Shown here piece after piece: positions 46,752-59,200 of a stretch of 64,000 nt of DNA. Within the stretch, counting starts at the first letter, position 1, and each line of letters opens with the position of its first letter. This DNA comes from Serpula lacrymans var. lacrymans S7.9 (Eukaryota; Basidiomycota; Agaricomycetes; Boletales; Serpulaceae), in assembly GCF_000218685.1 (NCBI RefSeq), contig NW_006763294.1:310001-374000 (forward strand), read 5' to 3'. The notes under the pieces are model-generated. The model had not been told where the DNA came from. It saw only the letters and a program-made list of their open reading frames with translations, and did not search any database. Made by a program: the position numbers and the translations under genes.

Positions 46752-47636
46752 TCCCTACGATTACTTTATTAGATTGTAACCGTTATGAACATGCAATAAG
46801 TAACTAATGTAATCTATCAACTACCAGCGCGAGTGTGCGTGAACAAGGCATCCGGCGCTAATTTAGCTGGAGCAACCTTAACTTAAGGTTATGTTTGCTT
46901 CACATGCCGATTTGGATTACACTCAGTCAATTTGAAAATCTTAACACTTATCACGATCTCATGCTTTGTTGGTGGGTACCATGGCCAGTTTAGCGAGCCA
47001 TTGACCTGTGTTGAAGTTGTGGATTTTACGGAGTAAAGGACAGTACGTGAGTTTCTGTTCCACTGACTGTTGGCTGTGTGAATTATCATGTGATATATAG
47101 CTGTGTGAGCTTGGACGGACCCAGGGAGGTCAAGTCACAACCAGGATCGTCAAGGACGCACAAAGACGGTGAATAAACCCACTGTGATAGGTGCTACAAT
47201 TGCAATATATTTATTTTTGTTCCATGGATCCACCCATTTGTGTGGAATTAAATTGGCGCAGGTACTATTTTCACCTTGTTCGGAAAATGATCCTTCAAGG
47301 TGTCCTTTCCAAATATTCGAACCTTGGGAGCTTCAAGATACATAGAAGCGTTTTGTGGTAGGCTCAATTATCTTGCAACCGATAGGTTCTGAAATCATGA
47401 CAAAGTAACGCAGACGCTTGCCCCCAAAAAAGATGCGCGAAGACCCAGGTGAACATTATGGCCACCGATTTTCAAAGCAAAAGACAGTAAGTACCGCTGA
47501 TCGGCAACTCTTCAGTACAGCTTTGCCGACTCAGGAATTTTTTGTCCAGAATGCGCTTTACATAGTGGACCACACGTTCTCTTTAAATCACTGTCTGGTG
47601 GCCATCCCCATATCTCTTTGACCACGGGCGTATGGC
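46752..47636. other. 5' flank of the first F-box-like gene (duplicated segment)
   Basis: No gene. From about 46980 (AGCGAGCCATTGACCTG) to the ATG at 47694 it is similar to 51196-51886, the flank of the second F-box-like gene, marking one arm of a tandem duplication. Confidence 0.55.
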
Positions 47637-47644
47637 TATATAAA
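47637..47644 (+). promoter_or_regulatory. TATA box of the first F-box-like gene
   Basis: TATATAAA 57 bp before the ATG, preceded by a block (TCTCTTTGACCAC) conserved at the paralog. Confidence 0.6.
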
Positions 47645-47693
47645 GTCCTCTCTAAAGTCCTGCTAGTCAGTTCTCACTTGCTTTCCTACTACG

Positions 47694-48791
47694 ATGGCAG
47701 AGATCACTTTCCCTATCACCGAACTCTCGGTCGAAATTGTCTTGGAGATTATCAAGCAGGCTGCGACACCAGATTTCAAGAAACTGCACCTTGGTGTCAA
47801 TCCATACAAAACTGCCGTCAATTTATGTCTAGTCTCTCATGCTTTCCGTGCTGTCGCTCTCCCTCAAATGCTCCACAGCGTTATTCTGTCCAAAACAAAC
47901 AATATCCATTCGTTCATAAAGGCCCTACGCATCCAGCGGGCCTATTATATCTGCATGACTAGCCCCGCCACCCATATCCCAAGCTGCGAAAATTACCATT
48001 TTATAACGAATGAGCCCATTATCCGCGCGCGTTTGCTGTACTGCGACTATTCCAAATACGTCCATCGCATGTGGATCGGAGAATGCGAGTACATCCCAAG
48101 CGCAGAACCAGGAGAACCGGGGCGAGCCCCCACCATTCACGAAATCGACGCTTGCATCGAGACCGACTACGCCATTCTTGCACCCGTTCTCTTCGCGACT
48201 TCTTCGCTTGGCATTGATTTTATGAGCTTTAAAATCCTCTTTCGCGCTCTCGAAACTGTCTGGAAGAGGGAGTACGAGATTGCTCGCCCCATCACTACAC
48301 CTCTGCCGTGGAAGATTACTTCACTCACTCTCACGGGCTTCCCTCTATTCACATATATATATGCAACTGAAGGAGAGGCTTTCCTAAGTACCCTAGAGCG
48401 CGTTGTGCTGCTCATACCATGGAAAGACGGGGACCTCCACCGCGTTCTTCCATCATGGGCCAATAGTGTATCTTGGTCATTTTTTTCTAAAGTCAAGGAA
48501 ATCGCACTGCCGATCCCTCGCGCTACAAACCAATTCCTTGTGTCTGAATTTGACATGTTGTTTCTAAACACGAATGGTATCAGAGACATCCTATACAGGA
48601 GGAATATTGGTTGGATCATCGATATTCTCAATGCCCAAGATAGATCGGATCGTAATGGACGCGCAATTAAAGTACGCTTGGGGGTACATGGAAATGAAAA
48701 TAGTGGAGGTTTGGATAGGGACATACAAGTTCATGGTAACTTTGTGTTACCTACGTTATGGGAGGAGATGTGGGCAGAGGTTTTCGAGTAG
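47694..48791 (+). CDS. F-box-like protein, copy 1
   Basis: 365 residues, single exon. The N-terminus (LSVEIVLEIIKQA, then AVNLCLVSHAFRAVALPQML) fits a degenerate F-box, the module that links substrate receptors to SCF ubiquitin ligases through Skp1. The rest has no recognised repeats; conserved landmarks are YSKYVHRMWIGEC, LETVWKREYEIARPI, LLIPWKDGD and FVLPTLWEEMWAE. Tandem paralog of the gene at 51887. The F-box call rests on a short motif; the family is typical of large fast-evolving mushroom F-box-like expansions. Confidence 0.75.
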   Translation: MAEITFPITELSVEIVLEIIKQAATPDFKKLHLGVNPYKTAVNLCLVSHAFRAVALPQMLHSVILSKTNNIHSFIKALRIQRAYYICMTSPATHIPSCENYHFITNEPIIRARLLYCDYSKYVHRMWIGECEYIPSAEPGEPGRAPTIHEIDACIETDYAILAPVLFATSSLGIDFMSFKILFRALETVWKREYEIARPITTPLPWKITSLTLTGFPLFTYIYATEGEAFLSTLERVVLLIPWKDGDLHRVLPSWANSVSWSFFSKVKEIALPIPRATNQFLVSEFDMLFLNTNGIRDILYRRNIGWIIDILNAQDRSDRNGRAIKVRLGVHGNENSGGLDRDIQVHGNFVLPTLWEEMWAEVFE

Positions 48792-48890
48792 GAGCAAGTA
48801 CATAGCAATGTGGATCAAAATTGTTTTGATGTGTGACTGTACACTTTGTCTTAAATATTATTCCTCGTTATGCAAATTAGTTTATTCAAT

Positions 48891-49014
48891 TGAGGTTTGT
48901 TATGTAGGTCCCTCAAAAAAAAACTGTTGAGCTGGCCGCGATGTTTCGTGATATCTAATCACTATTCGTACTATTCATGCCCTTACAGATGAAAGCAGCC
49001 TTATGGAACCTACG
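48891..49014 (+). repeat. Duplicated relic of the hydrolase 3' end
   Basis: Matches the last intron end and last exon of the hydrolase (46643-46760): GAGGTTTGTTRTGTAGGTCC, then a decayed form of the exon (an A9 run, TAA inside) and ATGAAAGCAG. It sits just after F-box copy 1, where the hydrolase itself sits before copy 1, so it marks the second arm of the tandem duplication. Confidence 0.75.
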
Positions 49015-49077
49015 TCAATTTTATTGTGTTGAAAAGTAGACTTTCGCCTCTCGTGCGACAAATGTATAATTAGTTTT

Positions 49078-51150
49078 CTAGCACCTGCGCCAGTGTGGAT
49101 ATATACTCCGTAGAACAGAAGAACGATCCACAAATGTTAGAATTCCAGATCCACTACCAACGACTAACAATCTATTTCTTGTGGAATATACATATACATG
49201 TCTGAATGAATCACCTGAATTCATATTTTCCACTGGCATCCACCATAATCTCTGGACCCAAAACCCAATCATCTCGGCAAAGGAGTATCGGTAGATCCAC
49301 TGTCAGGTTCTTCAGAGCGTCCAAGATTCAGTAAACCACCCAAAGCGAATGTAGATAAAGGATCCTTGATTAAAAGGATAGAACCAACTATCTCCCTAAA
49401 CAATGTGAGGCTGCGAGGGGAAGTCCTATTGGAATAAGCCTTGTTCAACACTTGCAAGTACAAGGAGTGTAGAATGGTAGAAGGGGAGCCTTGTATAGAA
49501 AGATTCATGGACTTGCTGAATAAGACTTCTCGCTGACTTTCAGGATCATCGACATCACCATCTCCAATGAACTCTACGGCAGTATATACCCACATAAAGA
49601 GCCCAGCAGCTCTTGTTACCAAAGCCTGTTGCATCTCCAGGCTTTGCCAGTCAGATGTTCCGCGTGTGCCTGGATAGCGTCTGGCCAATCCTAAGAGGCT
49701 GGTCTGAACAAACAGAGATATATCGCGGTTGACAATGTCATTGAAAACTTCACTCAGATTGTACTGGTGAACTGAAGACCGAAATTCATCGAAAGCTATC
49801 TTGATGTCGCGCTCCGGCCGACTTAGAAAAAAAAAAAAAATTTGAAAATCGCCGGAAATTTGGGTAGCTCTTGGCAGGCCGCCAGGAAATCGACTCTTTG
49901 TCTTTCAGAACCACAATCATCTAACGCGTCAAAGATAACAGCTATTGGCCGCTTCCCCAAAGCGTCTTGTGAATTTTGCACAAGTTTCCTCAGAAGAGTA
50001 TGGAGCTGATTGGTCACAGTGGAGGATCCACTTTGGCTGTCCCTGAATGCTTTACAAACTGCTGACCCTAAGGCTGGACGGTGAGACGACAACTCAAAAA
50101 GCGATGGTGCTAAAGACATCATCCATCATCGGGACGACTTCGTGCAGCAATATCGCGAGAGAAAAAAAAAATTGCTCCGAGGCAGTCGAGTTCATCCTCG
50201 AGATGGCGCGCTATAGTCATCGCTATAGTTGACTTCCCCTCTCCACCCATCCCATAGAGCGAGAAAGTACGCGGCTGATTGGGATCGACGTTTGATACCC
50301 AACGGATGACTTCCTCGAGGGTTTCCTTAGTCTCTGCGCAAATAAGATAAACGTCAGATTCAGTGGAGTGCGATCACATTTTGAGCTCACTTTCAAATTC
50401 AGGTCCTGCTGAATGTTTTGAACCGTCTTCCATGTTTGGACATTCAAAGTTAACTCAAAGCGGGCTCTGGTCTCGGCGAACCGCGCCAAACAAGCGGTAA
50501 TACGATTGTTCATACTGGAAGAGAAAGCCGACCGCACTGTTCTACCTAAGAGTGAGAGAAGCATACCATAAGTCTACAAATTATGGAGGACAGAATGGAA
50601 AATGCCTACCGAGAAAAGAGTGCTTTACAAAATCGTCAATGAGTGTTGCTCCAGTAACAACAGCACGCGCAGTTTCTGCAATACTATCCGTACCAAGTCC
50701 TCACAGGTCAGGACAGCCAACAGCATATTCCGGAGTTGCACACATAAGGCCTTGATTGCATCGTCTTGCTCGATCTGCTGTTTGAGGGCCTGAGGTACAG
50801 TGCGGGTTCAGTAAATGGAGGTTGAGTGGATGATCACAAATCTCACCTTGTATGCGAAGACAAGGAGCGTAAAAGCTGCTTTGCATATGGTATGAACCTG
50901 CGAGATATTTATCATCAGTCTAGTACACTACCTTGAAGACATACAGAAAACAAGGACGGAGGAAGGTATCTGAGGCCGTTCTGACGTTGATTGGTGGGAC
51001 ATGGGTGTAACAAAGATAGACCGATATTACGTGACCCCAAAGCTGCTCTTTTCCCTGTAAACCAGCGTCTCTGGTCAACGCTAGCCCGGACCTGAGGACA
51101 ATTTGAGACCTGCCCGATTCGTAAAACGAACAAGAACATTCACCTCGGGT
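49078..51150 (-). pseudogene. NACHT-type NLR, broken by frameshifts
   Basis: Reading the minus strand: helical N-terminal region (QALKQQIEQDDAIKALC near 50770, TLIDDFVKHSFLG near 50630, MNNRITACLARFAETR near 50500); P-loop LYGMGGEGKSTIA near 50240; RHLEDELDC; HRPALGSAVCKAF near 50060; Walker B region IAVIFDALDDCGSE near 49930; SRPERDIKIAFDEF near 49800; LVTRAAGLFMWVYTAVEFI near 49590; LSTFALGGLLNLG near 49330. The order is that of agaric NACHT proteins with the N-terminal helical domain. Frameshifts lie in homopolymers (T13 at 49827-49839, a T run at 50162-50171, a T5 near 50097), and no C-terminal repeat domain is found. Confidence 0.75.
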
Positions 51151-51832
51151 TAAGGTTTGTTGAACCAATGACGACTCTTTAACCACGACTTACTACTTAG
51201 CGACCCACTGACCTGCTTGAAATTGCGGATTTTACGGAGAAAAGAACAATACGTGAGTTTCTTTTTCATTGACTGATGGCTGTATATACCGTGTGATTGG
51301 TGTGGTCGTATGAGCTTGGACAGGCAGCCGCTTCCACCCCCTGTCAAGCTACAACAAGGATTGTAAAGGAATCGTGAAGACGGGACATAAATTGAAGTAT
51401 GATAACTACTATAATTTTCGAAGTTTTAATTCTTGTATAACTCATTCGTGTAGGATCTACAGAGCATAAACAACCCCAGTCATAAGGGGTCATTGTGACT
51501 GGAATTGTTCCAGGTACTCCCAGACATTCGTGCCTTAAGCGACATGAAGATGGTTGGCCCAAAATTTGTGCAAATACTAGTCAAGATCTGACATAATGAT
51601 AAGACGCTTGCCTTCAAAAGCAATGTGCTAAGGCCAAGGTGAACATTATCAGTACCTATTTATAAAGCAATAAGACAGTGATTAATGCTGATCAGTCATT
51701 CCTCACCCAGCTTTATCAACTTGGGAATTTTTGTGTCCAAATTGCGCTTTCCATAGCGGAACACACGTTCACCTTAGTCCACTGTCGGGCGGCCACCCCG
51801 TACCCGTATCTCTTTGACCACAGGTGCATGGC
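51151..51832. other. 5' flank of the second F-box-like gene (duplicated segment)
   Basis: Similar to 46980-47636 (GATTTTACGGAG, CGTGAGTTTCT, GAGCTTGGAC blocks in the same order). No gene. Confidence 0.55.
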
Positions 51833-51840
51833 TATATAAG
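51833..51840 (+). promoter_or_regulatory. TATA box of the second F-box-like gene
   Basis: TATATAAG 54 bp before the ATG, in a block (TCTCTTTGACCACAGG) matching the upstream region of the first copy. Confidence 0.55.
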
Positions 51841-51886
51841 GACTCCAAATTCCTGCTTGAAGTACTCACCAGCTTTCCCACTAACG

Positions 51887-52993
51887 ATGGTGAAAATCAC
51901 TTTTCCGTTCACCAAACTCTCGGTCGAACTTGTCCTGGAGATTATCAAGCAGGCTGCGACACCAGATTTCAAGAAACTGCACCTTGGTGTCAATCCATAC
52001 AAAACTGCCGTCAATTTATGTCTAGTCTCTCATGCTTTCCGTGCTGTCGCTCTCCCTCAAATGCTCCACAGCATTATTCTGTCCAAAACAAACAATATCC
52101 ATTCGTTCATAAAGGCCCTACGCATCCAGCGGGCCTATTATATCTGCATGACTAGCCCCGCCACCCATATTCCAAGCTGTGGCAATTACCATTTTGATTC
52201 AGATGTGCCCATCATCCGCGCGCGTTTGCTTTACTGCGACTATTCCAAATACGTCCATCGCATGTGGATTGGAGAATGCTGGAACATCCCAAGCACAAAA
52301 CCAGAAGTCCCGACGCGAGCCTCCACCATTCACGAGGTCGATGCTGGGGTCGAGTCCGACTACGCCATTCTTGCACCCGTTCTCCTCGCAACATCTTCGC
52401 TTGGCATTAATTGTAGCTCTAATATCCTCTATTACTGTCTCGAAACTGTCTGGAAGAGGGAGTACGAGATTGCTCGCCCCATCACCACACCTCTGCCGTG
52501 GAAGACTACTTCCCTCACTATCGCGGGAGACTCCTTTCAATTCGAGTACTTTATCTCTAAAGTTGAAGGAGAGGCTTTCCTAAGGTCCCTAGAACGCATT
52601 GTGCTGCTCATACCATGGAAAGACGGGGACTTCCACCGCGTTCTTCCATCGTGGACCATTTATGCACCTTGGTCAATCTTTTCCAATGCCAAGGAAATCG
52701 CACTGCCAATCCCTCGCGCTACAAGCCAATCCCTTGTGTCTGAGTTTGACATGTTGTTTCTGAACACGAATGGTATCAAAAATATCATAAATGGGAGGAA
52801 TGAGGGTTGGATCACCGATATTCTTAATGCTAACGACAGATCGGATCATAATGGACGCGCGATTAAAGTACGCTTGGGGGTACATGGCGATGAAGACAGA
52901 GGAGGTTTGGATAAGGACATACAGGTTCACGGTAACTTTGTATTACCTATGTTGTGGGAGGAGATGTGGGCAGAAACTATCGGGTGGGAGTAA
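51887..52993 (+). CDS. F-box-like protein, copy 2
   Basis: 368 residues, single exon, paralog of 47694-48791. The F-box-like N-terminus (LSVELVLEIIKQA..LVSHAFRAVALPQML) and all landmarks of copy 1 are kept. Between 51937 and 52179 the DNA differs from copy 1 at only two positions, while the later half differs at many, including small indels. The frame is open upstream to 51824, but the ATG at 51887 matches copy 1 and the TATA spacing. Confidence 0.78.
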   Translation: MVKITFPFTKLSVELVLEIIKQAATPDFKKLHLGVNPYKTAVNLCLVSHAFRAVALPQMLHSIILSKTNNIHSFIKALRIQRAYYICMTSPATHIPSCGNYHFDSDVPIIRARLLYCDYSKYVHRMWIGECWNIPSTKPEVPTRASTIHEVDAGVESDYAILAPVLLATSSLGINCSSNILYYCLETVWKREYEIARPITTPLPWKTTSLTIAGDSFQFEYFISKVEGEAFLRSLERIVLLIPWKDGDFHRVLPSWTIYAPWSIFSNAKEIALPIPRATSQSLVSEFDMLFLNTNGIKNIINGRNEGWITDILNANDRSDHNGRAIKVRLGVHGDEDRGGLDKDIQVHGNFVLPMLWEEMWAETIGWE

Positions 52994-53598
52994 CAAGAAC
53001 ATAGCAATCCGGACAAAAATTGTTTTGATGCGCGACTGTACACTTTGTCCTTGAATAGTGTTTGTTATACAATGAGTTTTTCAAATACTCGATTGCTTGA
53101 ATTCGAAGCTGACAACGAAAATCCCAAATAAGGAAGGTAGTAAATGGGGCAGTCTTATAGATCTATTGCGAGAGCGCCAAAATGAATTTTCTAATACTCG
53201 AACAAAACATAAGTGCCTAAAGAAAAATACGATGCGGCAAGTTGTAACATATATACCCAATGTGAGTGCAGCCTAGCGTATACGAGCAAAGAAATTGTAG
53301 ATAAAATATCTAGTCCGACTAATCAGCAGTACTGAGCAAGCTCAGTAGATTTGTAAATATTTCGCTCTACTTGTAAAGCTACGTCTAAACACTAGCCTGT
53401 AGGTCCATCATGCCGGTACAAACAGCACGTATATGAAAGTAAGAGTGATTGAATATAAAGTCTCAAAGAAGATCAGCAACATTTAAGTCAAAAGTATGTT
53501 CCAATTAATGGGATAAGGATGAAAGAAGTGTGCCATATCAGGACAAGACACCGATGCGACTGTCACAAGATGCGAACGGTCCATTAAGATGGAGCGAC
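52994..53598. other. Intergenic
   Basis: AT-rich spacer between convergent genes. Nothing recognised. Confidence 0.45.
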
Positions 53599-54296
53599 TC
53601 AACCGAGCGTGGGTAGACTGTTCCATGTCCATGTCATCCCCCAGAGACGACCAACACCTAGATCAGCCAGCTGCCCAAATGCAGTCGGTGTAAGATCTAT
53701 GGAAGTCATATCACAGCCAGTACAACGGTCAGTGACCTCGACTGTTACACTCTTGCCTTGATCTGTTGAAACATAATTTAGTACAGGAACTCGGTGCATG
53801 GGGAAAATACGTACAAGAAAGTGTGATTTTGAGGCCGCAGACAGGATTCGTGTTAGGATCTTGGCCGTCGTAACCCCTTGTTAGAAGGTGACACGTCAGT
53901 TTTACTGTTCAGACGATGACAGCTGCAAGTAGCTTACGGGAATTGATCGAACAACTCATGAGATACAGCACATATGTAGTCAGCGTCGGTATTGGTAATA
54001 CCGCAAGCACCGAGACCCGCTGCGTAATATGTACCTATTGAATATATGCTTCGTGATGAGTACTTATTTTCGATGCCAAACTGCGGAATAATCTTACCTT
54101 GACCTGTTTGTTGACCAGTGAGGAAGCTAGGCGCACCGCGAACCTCGAGAGCCTGGGTTTCGGGAGCAGAAGCTTGAAGGCTGGTATCAAGAACATGGTG
54201 ACGTTTGTATATGTTGCGAGAAATGTGAGGAGTTGTCAGTGCGGCGGCGGAGAGTGTCAAGGAGAAGAGAACAAGACACGTCTTGAACGACCACAT
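53599..54296 (-). CDS. Secreted double-psi beta-barrel (RlpA-like/expansin-like) protein
   Basis: Four exons (54296-54098, 54034-53938, 53876-53815, 53762-53599), 173 residues. Signal peptide MWSFKTCLVLFSLTLSAAAL, a variable linker, then a double-psi beta-barrel: GTYYAAGLGACGITNTDADY, CAVSHELFDQF, CGLKITLSY, SVTVEVTDRCTGCDM, IDLTPTAFGQLADLG and a C-terminal WGMTW. This is the RlpA-like barrel found in barwin/cerato-platanin neighbours and expansin domain 1. Fungal members are small secreted proteins of the cell wall or apoplast; catalytic activity is not established. Six Cys in the barrel would support disulfides. Confidence 0.9.
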
Positions 54297-56203
54297 TATG
54301 AAAAATGAGTGAAGGAGAGGATTGTAAAAAGAGCGTGGGTTATGTCACTGGTAGCAACCTAGCAATTGCAACACGAGCTTTATATGAGAAGATGGACAGA
54401 AACACAAGGTCGATGTGAGTGGATGGAGATGAAGAAGGAAGAAAAGAAAGACGGACAAACAAAGAGGATTCAACCACCAAGGAGTAAACGAGAGGCGACA
54501 GTTATTTTGAGGATTATATTCGTCTAACTTACCGACCGTTAGTAAAATTACGTACCCTTCCCGATCAGAGACTTCTAGTCACAGACCGGCCGCGATGTGC
54601 CGTTTAGTATCACTACAGCCCAGCTCTGTCCAGAGCAAGAACACGAGTGACGAAAACGCTTTCCATTGGGCGGAATCCTGCCTATAGCACTAGACCTGTA
54701 TTACTTCAAAGGTTGCGGAACATATGCAAGTTTCATCTTTGCCCTTGTATGATTGCCGTCTGTGATTGTGACAGATCTCCGCTGTAGCCGAAGTACTGGT
54801 AAAGATAGCTATCAGATCTAAAAATGAGACTGGGTGGACGAGTAAGACATAAGTAGTTTCTCCAGCAGGAAGCCAAGAACCACACAAAACAAGAACACGA
54901 AGTGATACGTGAAGGAAAAACGCATGAGTAAAATGAGATGGAATCATACAGTAAGAGATAAAAGAATTGACAAGTCTAGTAGAATATGAGCAAGTACAAA
55001 CATTGAAATGCAAAGAAAGGTTTATTCGGAGGATTAGAGGACGGAAATGATAACCGAAGGAAGTCGAAACTAGAGAAGATGAATTGAGTGTAATTTTGAT
55101 GCAATATATGCTAAACTTACATTGTGAGCGCGACCAATGAGATACAAGTATAAAACATCATTGGTCCAGGCAAGAATCAAGGTCGTCATGGACGATGTTT
55201 TATTTTGGGGACGATCGCCGAGAATCGAACCAGACATAACAAGCATCATGTTGTGCACATGCGATGAAGCTGAAAACCTAAATTCTGCTGTAGTATTGGT
55301 TCAGCTGTTAGAAATAGAATAATTAATACCACGAGGATTAGAACGCTGCTCGCAGGAATTGTATATTTATATGAGCATGTCACGTACCTCGCAGATCTCA
55401 AGTTAGGATCCATTCAAGAATGCGATATCTATGTTCTCTAGAGACTATTTTTTTATTACTGTTGTTGAGTGTCACTGAGCTTCTGATTAAGGTTGCTAAA
55501 CCACTCACACAAGGACATGCCATCAACATGACATGTCTGAAAAATAGAGGCATGACAATATTTACATCCTTCTGTGTATTCGATGCGGGATGAACCTAGT
55601 TTCTGTGAAACACATTCAGTAATGAAAGGAACTGATTACTCTAAGGATTCGTGCCTCAATATACAATCCTGGTTTGAATGAAAGAATCATGACCTTGATG
55701 AAAGTAGGAACTCGACACTGACACCCGATATGGTTTACGATCATGGGCCATATGTATATATGTCAGAACTGTAGAAAGCATGTTACACGTTGATGAAAAT
55801 CAGCCTGGTAGGTGGGGTCGCGTCACAAAAATACCTGAGAGAACTTATACCAAAGCCGACGCGTTTGTGAGTTGCTTTCGTGATGTTCTCCTAGGTGCTC
55901 GTGTCCCTATGCTTATTTTTGTTCGGCATTGTATGTCATCGAGTGATGAAAGCCCTATCACATTCTGTTGGTCGGCATGATTTGTCTGACTTAGACAACG
56001 ATGTGGCACCGTTGACTGTGGCTGGATGGTCCGTGCGTGGCAATATTGCGGGTGTGGCCATAACCTTATTGTAGGGGTGTGACATTTGCATCGTTTCTGT
56101 TTAGTGTCACTCGATAAAGTCACCCCCCGCTTCAGATCTCAGCAAACGACACCGGCACCAGTTCCATTTATTACTCAAATTCATCACTGGTCACACAAGC
56201 GTC
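54297..56203. other. Intergenic, no gene recognised
   Basis: Long AT-rich spacer between divergent genes. Short open frames (54690-55013 and 55070-55258, minus; 55780-55980, plus) have hydrophobic stretches but no splice-consistent gene. A B-box-like GGTTCGATTC occurs near 55213 (minus) without the rest of a tRNA. Confidence 0.35.
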
Positions 56204-59200
56204 ATGTCGTCTACAACGACAAGCGCAACGTCGGCATCTGTTCCAGCATCAGCGACAACAGCGGCGGCGACAACGCCGTTGGCAACGACAACAACGAAGA
56301 GTGGGCTAATGCGCGGGGGCGATGTTTACAAGGGCAAATATACAAACCGGTCCTGGCAGCAGCTACCGCCAGACATCATCAGGTACGCCACCCGCAGCTC
56401 GTCAAATGTAATATTCTGATTAATGTTCCCTTTCATCTCCCATTGCGTCGTGGCCCCATTGTTGTTCTTTCCTTTCCTTTCCTATCGCTTTTTAGGATCA
56501 TTGCGACACATTATCTCGTTGATTTCACAGCAAGCACTTACATCCCGCACACATGGCTCACAAAAGAGATGTGGCACAACAGGGTAGTATATACAGTATT
56601 ACGCGACGCAAACGACCTAGAACGTCTCATGCGCGTCTCACCAGCTTGGAAGGCAGCTCGTGAGTCCCTTTCTCTTTCTTATGACGATATATTTCGAGTT
56701 GCTGTCAGTTTTTGGCTGTTTATATGTGGATTCTTTACGTTTCTGTCCCATGTTTATACAATTTGTTCTTATCTATCTATCATCCTCTAAACTTCTATCA
56801 TACATCTTTGGCACTTGACATGTCTTGTGTCCCAATCAGATATATACGATGACTGACACAACGCGATAACAGTTGAAACACACCTATTTTGGTACCAAGC
56901 GTGTTCAATCATCGATCCTCATGATACGCTTGCACAACATATCCACACAAATCCACTTATACCCTCCCATCACTCCTCCCATGCACCTCGACAGACACCG
57001 TCACCCTATCGCCACTTCCGTACCCTGACATCGACATCCTGCATAGTATGTCTCATAAATGCACCCCCTGCGACCTATATCTCCACAGGTCTTTTCCTTG
57101 CAAAACGTACTCATCCTACACCGACTTTGGGAGTGGTTACGCTGTGCAAAGACCATCGACGTGCTTTCTTTTGTGGAGTTTGTTTAAGAGAGGCGCCTGT
57201 CAGCGAATGCGAGCCAGAGACTGGGTACAGAGGCGCCGGTGGATTAGGTCTGACTGGGTTTGGCATGGGAGGATTTCCGCCACCTTGGGGGACATTTGCT
57301 GGTACCATGGGCGCGAATGCAATGGCCGGTATTAGCCCCTATGCACCTATACATCCTTCCCTCATGGTGTGCTGTGCCGAAAATGAGGACGATGAAACAT
57401 GGCCGGGAGTTGAAACTACTTGTCGCTCCTGCAGAACAGAGTTTCTATGGCGCCGTATTTCTGGAAGCGAGAGGGATCGAGAGGCAATAGGTGGTGCTCT
57501 GTATGCACCTACCAAATCTCATGCTCCAAATAACAATTCATCTACTACCACGGTCTCGCAGCCACTCTCCTCGCATTCACAGCTTACATCCAATATGGGT
57601 TCTTCTACACCCTCCACGTTGTCTAGTTGGCCCCCTACTTTTCACAGCACGGACTACCAAACTCGTCAAACCGTCGACGCCTTTATCGAACTAGGAGAAG
57701 GGAGTATAAGTGAGGTTCTATGTGTAGCCAGAGAGAAACTGTGGTTAAGGAAGGAGACGAAGATGGTAGAACTGATGGGGCAGGCTTTAGCTGCTGCTAG
57801 GTGGGAAGGTGGAGGTGGAATGGGAGATAACATGAATATGGAAGAAATGGGTGGACTCGTAGAGGAACGCGCGCCAGAAGAGACACTACTTGCTACTGAA
57901 TGGGAAGGTGAAGTAGGAAATGGCAAGTCTAACTTAAATGCGAAGGGGAAAAAAACAGTATCAGAAGACGGTCGACCTCTTTCTCGCTCCACATCCGTGC
58001 ATTCTGATGTCCCTCAGCGAGATGACGCTCCGTCTCATACCCTTCTGGATGATGTTCATTCCTATACCTCCTCAGGGGGTTTCGAGGCAGAGCAAGATGT
58101 TAGATCCGATGTGGCAGAAGCGGAGGTGCGTTCAACGCATTCCTATGACTATGGTTTCGACACTTCCCGTTTATCGCAGGATCGAGATCGGTCCTCGCCT
58201 TCTTCGTCTGAGCTCCCTTGCCTCTTAAAGGACTCCAGTCTTTCAACTCAAGATGATACCGATGCTTCTTTACACGTCGACTTGTCCCGTGGCTTTCCGA
58301 CTCTTTCCCCTTCAGACGATGATGATGCCTGTTCAAATTTCTCTGACCGTTCAGACACTTCCGACCCTGATCTCCTTACACTTACCGAAGACTTAGGTGG
58401 TATCCGGGAGCTCGCAATCCTGGATTGGGCGAGAGGACGGATACTTGATGGTTGGTGGTGCTCCCCAGCGGATGAGTGGTATGGATATGTCAGCGGGAAG
58501 AGAGGAAACGATGACGACGTAGAAGGTGATGACGGGGGATGGAGAACCGTACGCGCTGTTCACCCTTGTCCCTGGAGCGTGTCTGGAAACTTGGGGTCGT
58601 CTGCCCATCAGCACCAATATCGTCAAACGTCAATGACGGCTTCGCGTTCCGCAAATCACTCGCCTCCCTCTTACTGTTCGCCCTGTCTTCCATCGTCTCA
58701 ATCTCATAACCGTGTTATACGTCCTAAACTTACTCACTCTCACCCTCTATCACGGACGATCGACGCGCCTACTCCCCCTTCATTTGCGCTCTGCGAGCAA
58801 GCGTACAGAGCATACCAGAAACAATTGCGGTTGATATTACTGCCAGCCATGAAGAATATTGTGAAGAGAATGGTGGCCGAAGCTGGGGCAAGTGAGAATG
58901 GTAGGGTAGACCCAGCTACACGCGCCGCTAGGATGTCGATGGAGGAAGTTCTTACAGAATTACGCACTCCTGGTGTGTGGTTTGATCGAGTAGATTGGAT
59001 CGTCGTGAAGGACGAACAAGTGACTGCCACAGGGAGTGGTAGTGCTGATGATAGTCTGACCAAAGAGGATGATGGGTATAGTGAAAGGGGGCTGAGAATG
59101 GATGGTAAGAAAAACGACGAAGATGTTGAATCTTCGAGTACGGGAACGGAACGGAGCGATGGATCCCATGCTACTAGCCCCGTGCTCTCCACTACCACGT

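Noticed and set aside
55190..55230. tRNA-like B box (GGTTCGATTC, minus strand)
   Set aside because: No matching acceptor stem, D arm or anticodon arm could be drawn around it.
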